From NCBI RefSeq assembly GCF_000427335.1, contig NZ_ATMR01000094.1:91036-155035 (forward strand): a stretch of DNA of 64,000 bases, given 5' to 3'. Shown piece after piece: positions 35,529-43,872 of the stretch. The stretch is from Winogradskyella psychrotolerans RS-3. GTDB lineage: Bacteria > Bacteroidota > Bacteroidia > Flavobacteriales > Flavobacteriaceae. Every line of letters begins with the position of its first letter. Position 1 is the first letter of the stretch. Under the pieces are notes generated by a model that was not told the origin of the DNA, did no database searches, and worked only from the letters and a program-made list of their open reading frames with translations. A program made the translations under genes and the position numbers.

Positions 35529-36656
35529 ATGAGCGGTATCTACATCCACATACCATTTTGCAAGCAAGCGTGTCATTATTGCGACTTTCATTTTTCAACA
35601 TCCATGAAGAAAAAGGATGATCTCATTCCTGCCTTAGCTAAAGAATTGGAACTCAGAAAAGATGAATTCATAAATACAATAGTTGAAACTATTTATTTTG
35701 GAGGCGGAACACCTAGTTTATTAACTAATAAAGAATTAGAGTTTTTAATTGATGCGGTTTATAAAACTTATAACGTTTCAGACCACCCAGAAATTACGCT
35801 TGAAGCCAATCCAGATGATTTATCTCAAGAACGCATCATAGAGCTCTCTAAAAGTCCAATCAATAGGCTATCTATCGGTATTCAATCGTTTTTTGAAAGT
35901 GATTTAAAACTGATGAATCGTGCACACAATGCTAATGAAGCAAAATCGTGTTTAGAAGAAGCAACGAAGCATTTCGATAATATTTCTTTAGATTTAATTT
36001 ACGGAATTCCGGGAGCTTCAAACGCACAGTGGTTAGAGAATATAGAAATGGCTTTAAGTTTTGGAGTGCCTCATATTTCGAGTTATGCTTTAACCGTTGA
36101 GCCTAAAACAGCTTTAGCATCTTTCATTAAAAAAGGTATTATTGATAATGTAGATGATGAGCAAGCACATGATCAATTTCATATGTTGAAAGACAAATTG
36201 GAGGCTTCAGGATTTGTACATTATGAATTGTCTAATTTTGGAAAAGACGGTTATTTTAGTAAAAACAATTCAGCCTATTGGCAAGGAAAATCCTATTTGG
36301 GAATTGGACCTTCAGCACATTCATTTAATGGAAAACAACGCGGTTGGAATGTGAGTAATAATGCAAAATATATAAAGTCCATTGAGCAAAACGAATTACC
36401 GATAGAAATTGAAACCTTAACACATACAGATCAATACAACGAGTATGTAATGACTGGTTTACGAACTGTTTGGGGAGTAGCATTAGATAGGGTTGAAACT
36501 GATTTTGGTATGGATTTTAAAGATTACTTAATTGAACAATCAGAAATTTTTATAAATCAACAATTATTGTATATTGATGATAAGCATTTACGTGTCACAA
36601 CGAAGGGACAATTTTTATGTGATGGTATTGCTTCAGAACTTTTTAAACTTAATTAA
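35529..36656 (+). CDS. hemW: Radical SAM heme chaperone HemW
   Basis: A 375-aa cytoplasmic protein (formerly annotated as coproporphyrinogen III oxidase-like). It starts MSGIYIHIPFC; the [4Fe-4S]-binding cysteines are C11, C15 and C18 in PFCKQACHYC. Further marks: YFGGGTPSLL, TLEANPDD, RLSIGIQSF, SLDLIYGIPG and YELSNF. The open frame runs back to 35427 through the REP-like palindrome, but the family starts at MSGIYIHIPF. In HemW the heme-binding and SAM motifs deliver heme to respiratory enzymes. It precedes the cyclase-family gene by 2 nt. Confidence 0.95.
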   Translation: MSGIYIHIPFCKQACHYCDFHFSTSMKKKDDLIPALAKELELRKDEFINTIVETIYFGGGTPSLLTNKELEFLIDAVYKTYNVSDHPEITLEANPDDLSQERIIELSKSPINRLSIGIQSFFESDLKLMNRAHNANEAKSCLEEATKHFDNISLDLIYGIPGASNAQWLENIEMALSFGVPHISSYALTVEPKTALASFIKKGIIDNVDDEQAHDQFHMLKDKLEASGFVHYELSNFGKDGYFSKNNSAYWQGKSYLGIGPSAHSFNGKQRGWNVSNNAKYIKSIEQNELPIEIETLTHTDQYNEYVMTGLRTVWGVALDRVETDFGMDFKDYLIEQSEIFINQQLLYIDDKHLRVTTKGQFLCDGIASELFKLN

Positions 36657-36658
36657 AT

Positions 36659-37408
36659 TTGATAGCAACAATACAATACAAATCGAAAAAATTAAAAATA
36701 GATTTATCTCTACCTTTAGATCTTTCAATTCCTATTACCGGAAAATCAACTAATGTTAATGCCTGGTATTTAGATCCTCCAAAAATAACTCCTGAAGTTA
36801 TAGATGGTGAAATAATTAGCGTTGCTAATGGAGCGGTTGTAAATTTTAATACGATAAGTTTTAACCCGCATTCGCATGGTACGCATACGGAGACCGTTGG
36901 TCATATCACAGAAGAAATGTATTCTATAAATCAGTATTTAAAACAATTTTTCTTTTTGGCTGAGGTGGTCACTGTGGCGCCAGAAAAGCTAGGTGATGAT
37001 TATGTGATTTCTAGAAAACAATTACAATTTGCCTTAGGAAATAAAAAACGCGATGCTCTTGTGATTAGAACGATGCCAAATACGCGAGAGAAATTTTCTA
37101 GACAATACTCAAATACCAATCCAACGTATTTATTAGAAGATGCTGCAGATTATCTAAAAAGTAAAGACATTAAACATTTACTTATCGATTTGCCAAGTGT
37201 AGACAAAGAGCAAGATGGAGGTGAACTTTTAGCACATAATGCGTTTTGGAATACAAGCGGAAAATTACGTTTAGATGCTACAATAACAGAGTTTATCTAT
37301 GTGTCTAATAAAATTAAAGACGGTAAATATATGCTTAACCTTCAAATTGCACCTTTTGAAAATGATGCAAGCCCAAGTAAACCTATTTTATATAAAATAA
37401 TAGAGTAA
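36659..37408 (+). CDS. Cyclase/kynurenine formamidase-like metal-dependent hydrolase, TTG start
   Basis: A 249-aa protein of the cyclase family (PF04199). The metal motif HSHGTHTETVGH at residues ~77-88 has the histidines typical of this fold; RTMPNT, LLIDLPSVDKEQDGG and LAHNAFW follow. Members hydrolyse amide or lactone bonds (N-formylkynurenine is the known example); the true substrate here is open. The start is a TTG 2 nt after the hemW stop: MIATIQYKSKK aligns to where the family begins, and there is no ATG nearby. Likely translationally coupled to hemW. Confidence 0.85.
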   Translation: MIATIQYKSKKLKIDLSLPLDLSIPITGKSTNVNAWYLDPPKITPEVIDGEIISVANGAVVNFNTISFNPHSHGTHTETVGHITEEMYSINQYLKQFFFLAEVVTVAPEKLGDDYVISRKQLQFALGNKKRDALVIRTMPNTREKFSRQYSNTNPTYLLEDAADYLKSKDIKHLLIDLPSVDKEQDGGELLAHNAFWNTSGKLRLDATITEFIYVSNKIKDGKYMLNLQIAPFENDASPSKPILYKIIE

Positions 37409-37455
37409 TTACAAGTGACTATAAGCTTAGGTAAGTGTCACATATTTAGATCCAT

Positions 37456-38067
37456 ATGGAAACATTTTTTATAATTATCATTAGTATTCTTGTTACTTTA
37501 GTTTTAGTGACTGTTTACGAACAATGGAAAACCAAAAAGGTGACTAATGAGCAATCTATATTGCTGCTAGACAAAATAAAACGTGTTTGTAAGTTTGTAA
37601 CGGTAGAAGGAGATTTTGCTGAAATTTATCATTATGAGGATGTAAAAGCGAAGTTTCTAAAACTAATCTCTAGTCGAAAAAAGGCCTTAGTTGTAATTAA
37701 AGCAAAAGCACATGTGGGATTTGATTTAAGTAAAATTGAAATGAGTTCAAATGCTAAAACAAAAACCGTAGTATTATCTCATTTTCCCCAACCTGAAGTG
37801 CTTTCTATTGAAAGTGATATCAATTATTACGACAAAAAAGACGGTATGTTTAATCGGTTTGAGGCTGCGGATCTAACAGATTTGCATACCAAAGCAAAGG
37901 CGCATATTATGGATAAAGTTCCAGAAAGTGGTTTATATACTATTGCGAAACAAGAAGCTTTAGAAGCCATTCATCTTATTGAAAATCTAGTAGAAACGAT
38001 AGGTTGGACATTAGACTATTCAGCGTTGAAGATTGAAGGAGGAGACGATAAGAAATTGTTGAAATAA
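37456..38067 (+). CDS. DUF4230 membrane-anchored protein
   Basis: A 203-aa protein with an N-terminal transmembrane helix (residues ~3-21) and a DUF4230 domain (residues ~45-185: KFVTVEGDFAEIYHYED, ALVVIKAKAHVGFDLSKIE, YYDKKDGMFNRF, ESGLYTIAKQEA). The domain is predicted to lie outside the cytoplasm or in the cytoplasm depending on helix orientation; function unknown. Transcribed in the same direction as the preceding cyclase gene with a 47-nt gap. Confidence 0.88.
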   Translation: METFFIIIISILVTLVLVTVYEQWKTKKVTNEQSILLLDKIKRVCKFVTVEGDFAEIYHYEDVKAKFLKLISSRKKALVVIKAKAHVGFDLSKIEMSSNAKTKTVVLSHFPQPEVLSIESDINYYDKKDGMFNRFEAADLTDLHTKAKAHIMDKVPESGLYTIAKQEALEAIHLIENLVETIGWTLDYSALKIEGGDDKKLLK

Positions 38068-38169
38068 TTCTATAATATTCTACGTTTAATATTTGGTCGA
38101 CATTTATAAGGTAAAAGGCATGATTTCAATGGGTTAATTGTTTAAATTTAAAGCAAATTAACCAAGAGA

Positions 38170-41100
38170 ATGAAACGCTGCATTTTTATCTATCTGTTTG
38201 TGCTGTCCTTTTCTTTGGGCTATTCACAAAATAGTTATCAAAAAGATGCCTTAACGATTCTTGCAGATTCTTTGCATCTAAAGGGCGAGTATGAGCAAGC
38301 GATAGCGATTAGAAAGCAAGCGATACAAACTCAAAATAATGCTTCTGCAGATTATCAAACTTATCTAAAGGTTAAATTTTTTCATACCAATTCTGCGAGT
38401 ATGGAATTTAAAAGCTATGATTACCATAATGTAGATAAGACTATTACTAAAAAGGTTCGTGAACAGTATTTAGATAGTGCTTTACAATCGGCTATAAGAG
38501 CAAGAGATTTATATAGTAAAGAGAAATATCCAGATAAGATATTTCAGTATCAAATTCAAAACCGAATATATCATCAAACCGCTTATTTAGGGAATTGGAA
38601 ACATGCTTTAGAGCAAGCCCAATTGGGTTATGATGTTTTAAAAGACACACTTTCTAATAAAGATAAATCCTTTGTAGATTTAATTTATGATATAGGTTTT
38701 ATTCATAGTAAACTCGGTGATTATTCTAAAGCCGTAGAAAATTACCAAACCTCACTCGATTTATATAAAAGTGTTATTGGAGAGAATAACACTGATGTGG
38801 CTCAAGCGTACAATAATATTGCTGTTGAGTACCGTTACTTGGGATTGAAGAGAAAGGAATTAGAGTCCCTTTTAAAAGCAAAAACGATTTGGGAAACGCT
38901 TGATGAAAACGGTAATCAGCATTTCCTTTACAGGTGTTATGGTAATTTGTTTTATTGGTATTCTTACTATGGAGATTTTGATAAAGCTGAAGAATATATT
39001 TTAAAAAAAGATAAATTAAGACTAATTGCCAAAACCACTAAAGCGAATCTTCTATTAAGAAATAAGGAGGAAATTTATGAAGACAAATTATCTAATTGGT
39101 ACGATTTAATGTTGCATTATTCTCGAAAGAAGGATACTATTAATACCGTTTTTTATACAGACACAATTTTAAAAACCATAGATTCTAGTAAAAAATTATC
39201 AAGATTTGAAGTGAATACTTTAAGCTCTACATTAAAATTTAAATCCTCACTTATTACTCATAAAAATCCAGAAGAAGCATTACAGTTATTAGATAAAGCG
39301 ATAGCTATTAATGAAAACTATAAGACTGTTTATTATACCAAATCATTCGGTTATAAATTATATAAAGCAGAACTATTATTAGAGCGAAGACAATTTAATA
39401 ATGCGTCTGTTTTGTTAAATGACTTAGAAGAGATTAAAGATAATGAAGAGACGTCTAGCCAATTTAAGTTAGCGATTCTAAGGGCTAAAACAGCGCTAGC
39501 ATTACATCAGAAAGCAGCTTCTAAACGTTATTTTGATGATGCTTTTATGCTGTTGAATAACTCTAATAAAGACATTAATGATTTAACAGTAGAACATTTA
39601 AAGCCCTTAATTTCATTTGAAACTATTGCCGGTTTTTTAGCCATGGGTGATTTTTATTTTGAGCTTTATAAAAAAGAAAATATAAAAGCAGATCTAGAAA
39701 AAGCAACGCATCGGTATATCATGGCTTCTGAAATTTACAATCAATTATATTTAGGCCAACGCTATAATGAGAGTTTATTTACAAATTATAATGCTATAAA
39801 TGAGGGCTTACTAAAAGTCGCTTTAGAACAACCTAATGACATAAGTTTGTTATCCAAAATTTTGAATACTATTGAAAATAATGGTTCAAAATTAACATGG
39901 TCTAAATTTGTGTTTAACAACCAACGGCAGCAATTAAAAATTCCAGAAAATTTTATTAGCAGAGAAGACCATGTTAAAGCGCAACTCAATTTTTACCAAA
40001 AAGCTTTAATTGATATTAAAGACGATTCAGAAGACAAAAAATCGCTTTGGCAGGATAAGATTTACGAACTAAAGAATGATTTAATCAAACTACAAGATTC
40101 AATAAAACAGCAAAATCAAACGTATTATCAATTTAATGTTCAAAAGTTTGATATTACAAGTTTACAAGCGGATTTAAAAGATAGAGAAGGAGTATTAAAA
40201 TATATATTTACGGATGCTCATCTTTATGCTTTTTTAATAACAAATACTAACATTGAAATCTTACCAATTGTAGATAAGTCAACTGTTTTAAATGCTTTAA
40301 AAGAAGGTTTAAATGTCTTAAAACAAAGAACACCTAATTACCATGAAAATCTACGTAACGTTTCAAGTTTATTACTTCATCAAATAGACTATCAAGATTA
40401 TATAAACTTAATTATTATTCCAGATGGGGCTATTCATTATTTACCATTTGAAGCGCTTATTTTAAATCAAAAAATGCCATTGGTAAGTTATGCGTCATCA
40501 TTGCTTCTTTATCAGGAACAGAAAAAGATAACATCGACTTTCAGTGATGTAAAAATCGGAGCATTTTCTGCGTCAAATACAACGTCAAAGTTGCCTAAAG
40601 TATCACGTGAAATAAATTCAATTCTTAACATTTTTGATGGAGTCGCCTATTTAAACGCTTCAAAATCAGATTTTGAAAACAATGCCAATGACTTCAATGT
40701 ATTACATCTGGCTATGCATTCTAAAATAGATGAGGTGCATCCCGAATTTTCATCACTTAGTTTTTATGGGGTAGATGATAATCAACTTTTTATTTCTGAG
40801 TTGTATAACGAAACCCTAAGGGCAAACATGGTCGTATTAAGTGCCTGCGATACTGGTAGTGGTTTTTATGAAAATGGGGAAGGAGTCATTAGTTTATCTA
40901 GAGCTTTTAATTATGCAGGAATCCCAAGTACCGTAATGAGTTTGTGGAAGGTGGATGACGAAGCTACAGCTACAATAATGACCTATTTTTATAGCCATTT
41001 AAAGTGCGGAGAATTCAAAGATGAAGCGCTTAAAAACGCCAAATTAGACTATTTAGAAAACACAGATGATGAGTTACTTAAACATCCCTATTACTGGTCT

Positions 41101-41229
41101 GGTTTTGTAATTACTGGTAATACTGATGCTCTTGTAGAGACGCACAACTATTGGTTCTTTCTTTTAATTATTCCTTTTATTATTGTAATTCTGTTTCGAA
41201 AACAACTATTCCAGTTTTTTAAGAAGTGA
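38170..41229 (+). CDS. Exported TPR-CHAT caspase-like protein with a C-terminal membrane anchor
   Basis: A 1019-aa protein: signal peptide (MKRCIFIYLFVLSFSLGYSQ), TPR repeats over residues ~25-560 (YSKAVENYQTSLDLYKSV is clear), a linker, then a CHAT domain (~residues 680-985) with the catalytic pair His850 (LHLAMHS) and Cys893 (VLSACDTGSG), and a transmembrane helix at ~995-1010 with a basic tail RKQLFQFFKK. The topology predicts TPR and CHAT domains in the periplasm, anchored from the C-terminus. CHAT domains are caspase-like proteases. Its 3' end overlaps by 24 bp the convergent anti-sigma gene, suggesting partnership; the substrate is unknown. Confidence 0.92.
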   Translation: MKRCIFIYLFVLSFSLGYSQNSYQKDALTILADSLHLKGEYEQAIAIRKQAIQTQNNASADYQTYLKVKFFHTNSASMEFKSYDYHNVDKTITKKVREQYLDSALQSAIRARDLYSKEKYPDKIFQYQIQNRIYHQTAYLGNWKHALEQAQLGYDVLKDTLSNKDKSFVDLIYDIGFIHSKLGDYSKAVENYQTSLDLYKSVIGENNTDVAQAYNNIAVEYRYLGLKRKELESLLKAKTIWETLDENGNQHFLYRCYGNLFYWYSYYGDFDKAEEYILKKDKLRLIAKTTKANLLLRNKEEIYEDKLSNWYDLMLHYSRKKDTINTVFYTDTILKTIDSSKKLSRFEVNTLSSTLKFKSSLITHKNPEEALQLLDKAIAINENYKTVYYTKSFGYKLYKAELLLERRQFNNASVLLNDLEEIKDNEETSSQFKLAILRAKTALALHQKAASKRYFDDAFMLLNNSNKDINDLTVEHLKPLISFETIAGFLAMGDFYFELYKKENIKADLEKATHRYIMASEIYNQLYLGQRYNESLFTNYNAINEGLLKVALEQPNDISLLSKILNTIENNGSKLTWSKFVFNNQRQQLKIPENFISREDHVKAQLNFYQKALIDIKDDSEDKKSLWQDKIYELKNDLIKLQDSIKQQNQTYYQFNVQKFDITSLQADLKDREGVLKYIFTDAHLYAFLITNTNIEILPIVDKSTVLNALKEGLNVLKQRTPNYHENLRNVSSLLLHQIDYQDYINLIIIPDGAIHYLPFEALILNQKMPLVSYASSLLLYQEQKKITSTFSDVKIGAFSASNTTSKLPKVSREINSILNIFDGVAYLNASKSDFENNANDFNVLHLAMHSKIDEVHPEFSSLSFYGVDDNQLFISELYNETLRANMVVLSACDTGSGFYENGEGVISLSRAFNYAGIPSTVMSLWKVDDEATATIMTYFYSHLKCGEFKDEALKNAKLDYLENTDDELLKHPYYWSGFVITGNTDALVETHNYWFFLLIIPFIIVILFRKQLFQFFKK

Positions 41230-41934
41230 ATTTGCTTCAGGTTTCTTAAATGTTTCACCTGAATTTAATAAGGTTTTCAACTCTTTTTTTGCCTTTTCTA
41301 TTTGGGTTGTTTTTATATAAGCTAAAGCCAAATACCAATGCGAGCGATTTGTTAATCGGTCTGAATGCTTCAAATGGTCTTCAAATGTTGTAATTGCATT
41401 TTGATAATCTTCTAAGGCTAATAGCGAATTTGCTTCATAGAATAATAACTCTGAGTTTTTTGAATCTTTATAAGCCGTTTGAAATAATAAAATGGCTTGC
41501 TTGTAATCCGCTTCACCATAAGCAATAAAGGCATTATTTAAATTAGTTTCGTTATCTGCGGAGCGTACAATTGGGGAGGTTACATTTTCTGAAGGTTCAA
41601 AATAGGTTGAAAATAACTTTTCTTCATCAAGGTTGGAATTCATAAAAAGATTAATACTTAGTATTATCAATATAAGTCCTGCCGCTGCAATTAGAGGTTT
41701 TAGCCATTTAAACGTTACACTTTTTTCGGGGTCAGGATATTCAGCTTCCTGTGCTGCTAATTGCTTTTTAAATTGTGCATCATCTTCTGTTTCAGAAACT
41801 AATTTTATGTTTTCGAGAAAATCGACTTCCTGTTTAAAGTTGCTATCATTTTCATAACGTGTATTAAATTCTAGAGTTTCATTGGGCGTCAAACTCTTAG
41901 AAAAATACTTTTCTATTAGTGTTTCGTTAATCAT
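41206..41934 (-). CDS. Membrane anti-sigma-like protein with C-terminal TPRs
   Basis: A 242-aa single-pass protein: an N-terminal acidic domain (MINETLIEKYFSKSLTPNET, ~residues 1-75) of the anti-sigma type, a basic border (FKWLK), TM helix at ~82-101, and TPR repeats at ~130-242 (YGEADYKQAILLFQTAYKDS). N-in/C-out topology would put the N-terminus with the sigma factor and the TPRs in the periplasm. It begins by sharing one base with the stop of the sigma gene. There is no recognised zinc-finger motif, so binding of sigma is inferred from position. Its 3' end overlaps that of the CHAT gene. Confidence 0.8.
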   Translation of the reverse strand: MINETLIEKYFSKSLTPNETLEFNTRYENDSNFKQEVDFLENIKLVSETEDDAQFKKQLAAQEAEYPDPEKSVTFKWLKPLIAAAGLILIILSINLFMNSNLDEEKLFSTYFEPSENVTSPIVRSADNETNLNNAFIAYGEADYKQAILLFQTAYKDSKNSELLFYEANSLLALEDYQNAITTFEDHLKHSDRLTNRSHWYLALAYIKTTQIEKAKKELKTLLNSGETFKKPEANSLLKKLE

Positions 41935-42485
41935 TATTTAGGGGGATTTTTTATTAGGTTTTTCAATGTTTTTAGGCAGCGCGATTTTTGACTTCGCACA
42001 ACGGCTTCATTTTCATAACCTTCTAAAGTTGCTATTTCTTCATTAGTTAGTCCTCTGTAAAAGCTTAATGTTAACATTTGCTGGCAACTATTTCCTAATT
42101 GTTTAAAATAATGCCGAAGTAACTCTTGCTCTTTGGTAAGCTTGTCTGGTGATTCTATAACAATTTCTTCATAGTCAGACTCTACTTTATGTAAGACTTG
42201 TTCATAAGATCGCTTAGAAGCATATTCTTTGAGTTTTTTGTAGATAAGATGTTTTCCTATACCGAATAGATATGTTTTAAAACTGCTGTTTACCTCGAGT
42301 AGCTTTCCCGAAATTGCATGTTTTCTCATGGCTAAAAATGCCTCTTGATAGATGTCTAAACTATCAGCTTTAGCAATATTATATTTTTTTGAAAAACCTA
42401 AGAAAGAATTTCTGTAGTTATCGTAAAGTTCTTTTATGATCTGCTCATCATTATGTTTGAGGGCTTCTACAAAATGATTTTCCAT
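41934..42485 (-). CDS. ECF-type RNA polymerase sigma factor
   Basis: A 183-aa sigma-70 family protein with region 2 (residues ~15-85; ELYDNYRNSFLGFSKKY, DIYQEAFLAMRKH) and region 4 (~residues 125-180; CQQMLTLSFYRGLTNEEIAT, then VVRSQKSRCLKTLKNLI). It lacks region 1/3, as ECF factors do. It directs transcription of unknown targets and is translationally coupled to the membrane anti-sigma-like gene. It is divergent from the DUF4412 gene (74-nt gap), a plausible target region. Confidence 0.93.
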   Translation of the reverse strand: MENHFVEALKHNDEQIIKELYDNYRNSFLGFSKKYNIAKADSLDIYQEAFLAMRKHAISGKLLEVNSSFKTYLFGIGKHLIYKKLKEYASKRSYEQVLHKVESDYEEIVIESPDKLTKEQELLRHYFKQLGNSCQQMLTLSFYRGLTNEEIATLEGYENEAVVRSQKSRCLKTLKNLIKNPPK

Positions 42486-42559
42486 ACTATTTTTTATAAC
42501 CGTGTTAACATCTGTAATTTTTCCTTCACTAAAGGTAAATCATTCTAAATCAAATCAAA

Positions 42560-43369
42560 ATGAAAAGTAAAAATAGTTATGCCATTGTATCTATTCTTTT
42601 TTGCGTGTTTTCTATAGCAACATCTCAAGCTCAATTTTTTAAAAAACTTCAGAAAAGAGTCGAACAAAAAGTAGAAAATGCGGTGATTGAAAAAGCGGCT
42701 AATAAAGCGTCTGAAAAAGCCACAAAGTCTATGGATAAGGCTTTTGATATTAATCCTTTTGGCGGTAGCAAAGAAAAAGCAGATGCGTCTTTAGTTGCCG
42801 ATTCTTATGACTTTACTTGGAAATATTCTTTAAAAATGACCACTAAAGAAGGCGAGATAGTTTTTGATTATTATTTAAAACCAGGAGCTTCTTATTTTGG
42901 GTTCACTTCTGCAGTTATGGAAAGTATGTTTACGGTTATGGATAATGGAAACAAGCTCACCGTAATGTTTATGGAATCTAAAGGCAATAATATAGGCATG
43001 GTAAACCAAATGCCAGAGCTAAATATCGAAGAAGCAAATAACGACTCTGAAGGCTACAAATTTGAAGTATTACCAGAAAAAACCATTAATGGTTATAACT
43101 GTAAAGGGGTTAAAGCTACTAATGCCGATTATGAAATGGTCATGTATTTTACTAAAGAAACTGAAGTAAGTTTTGATGATATCTTCAAAAACAAAACCAC
43201 CAAAGTACCTGCACAGCTTAAAGATTATTTTGATCCTAACGAGAAAACACTAATGATTTCTATGGATATGAAAGACCTCAAGAATAAAAAAATGAATGCA
43301 AAAATGGAATGTATAGGTCTAGAAGAAGTCCAAAAAATGATTTCTAAGTCAGCGTATAAATTTATGTAA
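42560..43369 (+). CDS. DUF4412-like exported protein
   Basis: A 269-aa protein with a signal peptide (ends SQAQF, ~residue 24), a helical, Lys/Ala-rich segment to ~residue 70 (AVIEKAANKASEKATKSMDK) and a DUF4412-type beta-rich domain (residues ~90-260: WKYSLKMTTKEGEIVFDYYL, TINGYNCKGVKATNADYEMVM). Members are exported proteins of unknown role in Bacteroidota. Divergent from the sigma gene and first in a long same-direction run of envelope genes. Confidence 0.85.
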   Translation: MKSKNSYAIVSILFCVFSIATSQAQFFKKLQKRVEQKVENAVIEKAANKASEKATKSMDKAFDINPFGGSKEKADASLVADSYDFTWKYSLKMTTKEGEIVFDYYLKPGASYFGFTSAVMESMFTVMDNGNKLTVMFMESKGNNIGMVNQMPELNIEEANNDSEGYKFEVLPEKTINGYNCKGVKATNADYEMVMYFTKETEVSFDDIFKNKTTKVPAQLKDYFDPNEKTLMISMDMKDLKNKKMNAKMECIGLEEVQKMISKSAYKFM

Positions 43370-43447
43370 TACCATTTAGAATAAAACCCATAACAATCGT
43401 TTTAGGGGGATTTCTCAAAACAAAACACTAACCAAAAATCAAATCAA

Positions 43448-43789
43448 ATGAAAACTCAAAAATCCGTTACATGCTCAATCATTTTATTTATCAGTTTATC
43501 AATTTCTCTAATGGGCTGCAGTAGCTCGGATGATTCTGATGATTTAAGCTCAGGCTGTAATAATTGGTCAGAACTATATTTAGCTCAAGCCAATGCCTAT
43601 TCCGCAGCATTTAACGCTTATGCTACAGATCCGTCCGTAGCCAATTGTCAAAGTTATAAAACTGCTGGATTGAATTATATCGATGCTTTAGAAGATGTTA
43701 TGGATTGTGTTCCCAATGCTAATAGACAAAGGTTTTTAGAAGATGTAGAGGAATATAGAGACGAGGTTAATGCCGTTGTCTGCAACTAA
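43448..43789 (+). CDS. Small cysteine-containing lipoprotein
   Basis: A 113-aa lipoprotein: lipobox LMGC (Cys ~24), a Ser/Asp-rich linker (SSSDDSDD), then a helical mature domain with four evenly spaced Cys (CNNWSELYLAQANAYSAAF, NCQSYKTAG, DCVPN and a terminal VVCN). The helix/cysteine pattern resembles the central part of the lipoprotein at 901-2112. No family name recognised. Two disulfides in the periplasm or at the surface seem likely. Confidence 0.8.
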   Translation: MKTQKSVTCSIILFISLSISLMGCSSSDDSDDLSSGCNNWSELYLAQANAYSAAFNAYATDPSVANCQSYKTAGLNYIDALEDVMDCVPNANRQRFLEDVEEYRDEVNAVVCN

Positions 43790-43872
43790 GAACGGACTTC
43801 TCAATTTGTCAATTTATTTTAAAAATTTAGGCTATCTAAAAATGTATTGATTAACCAATAACAATTTTAACC

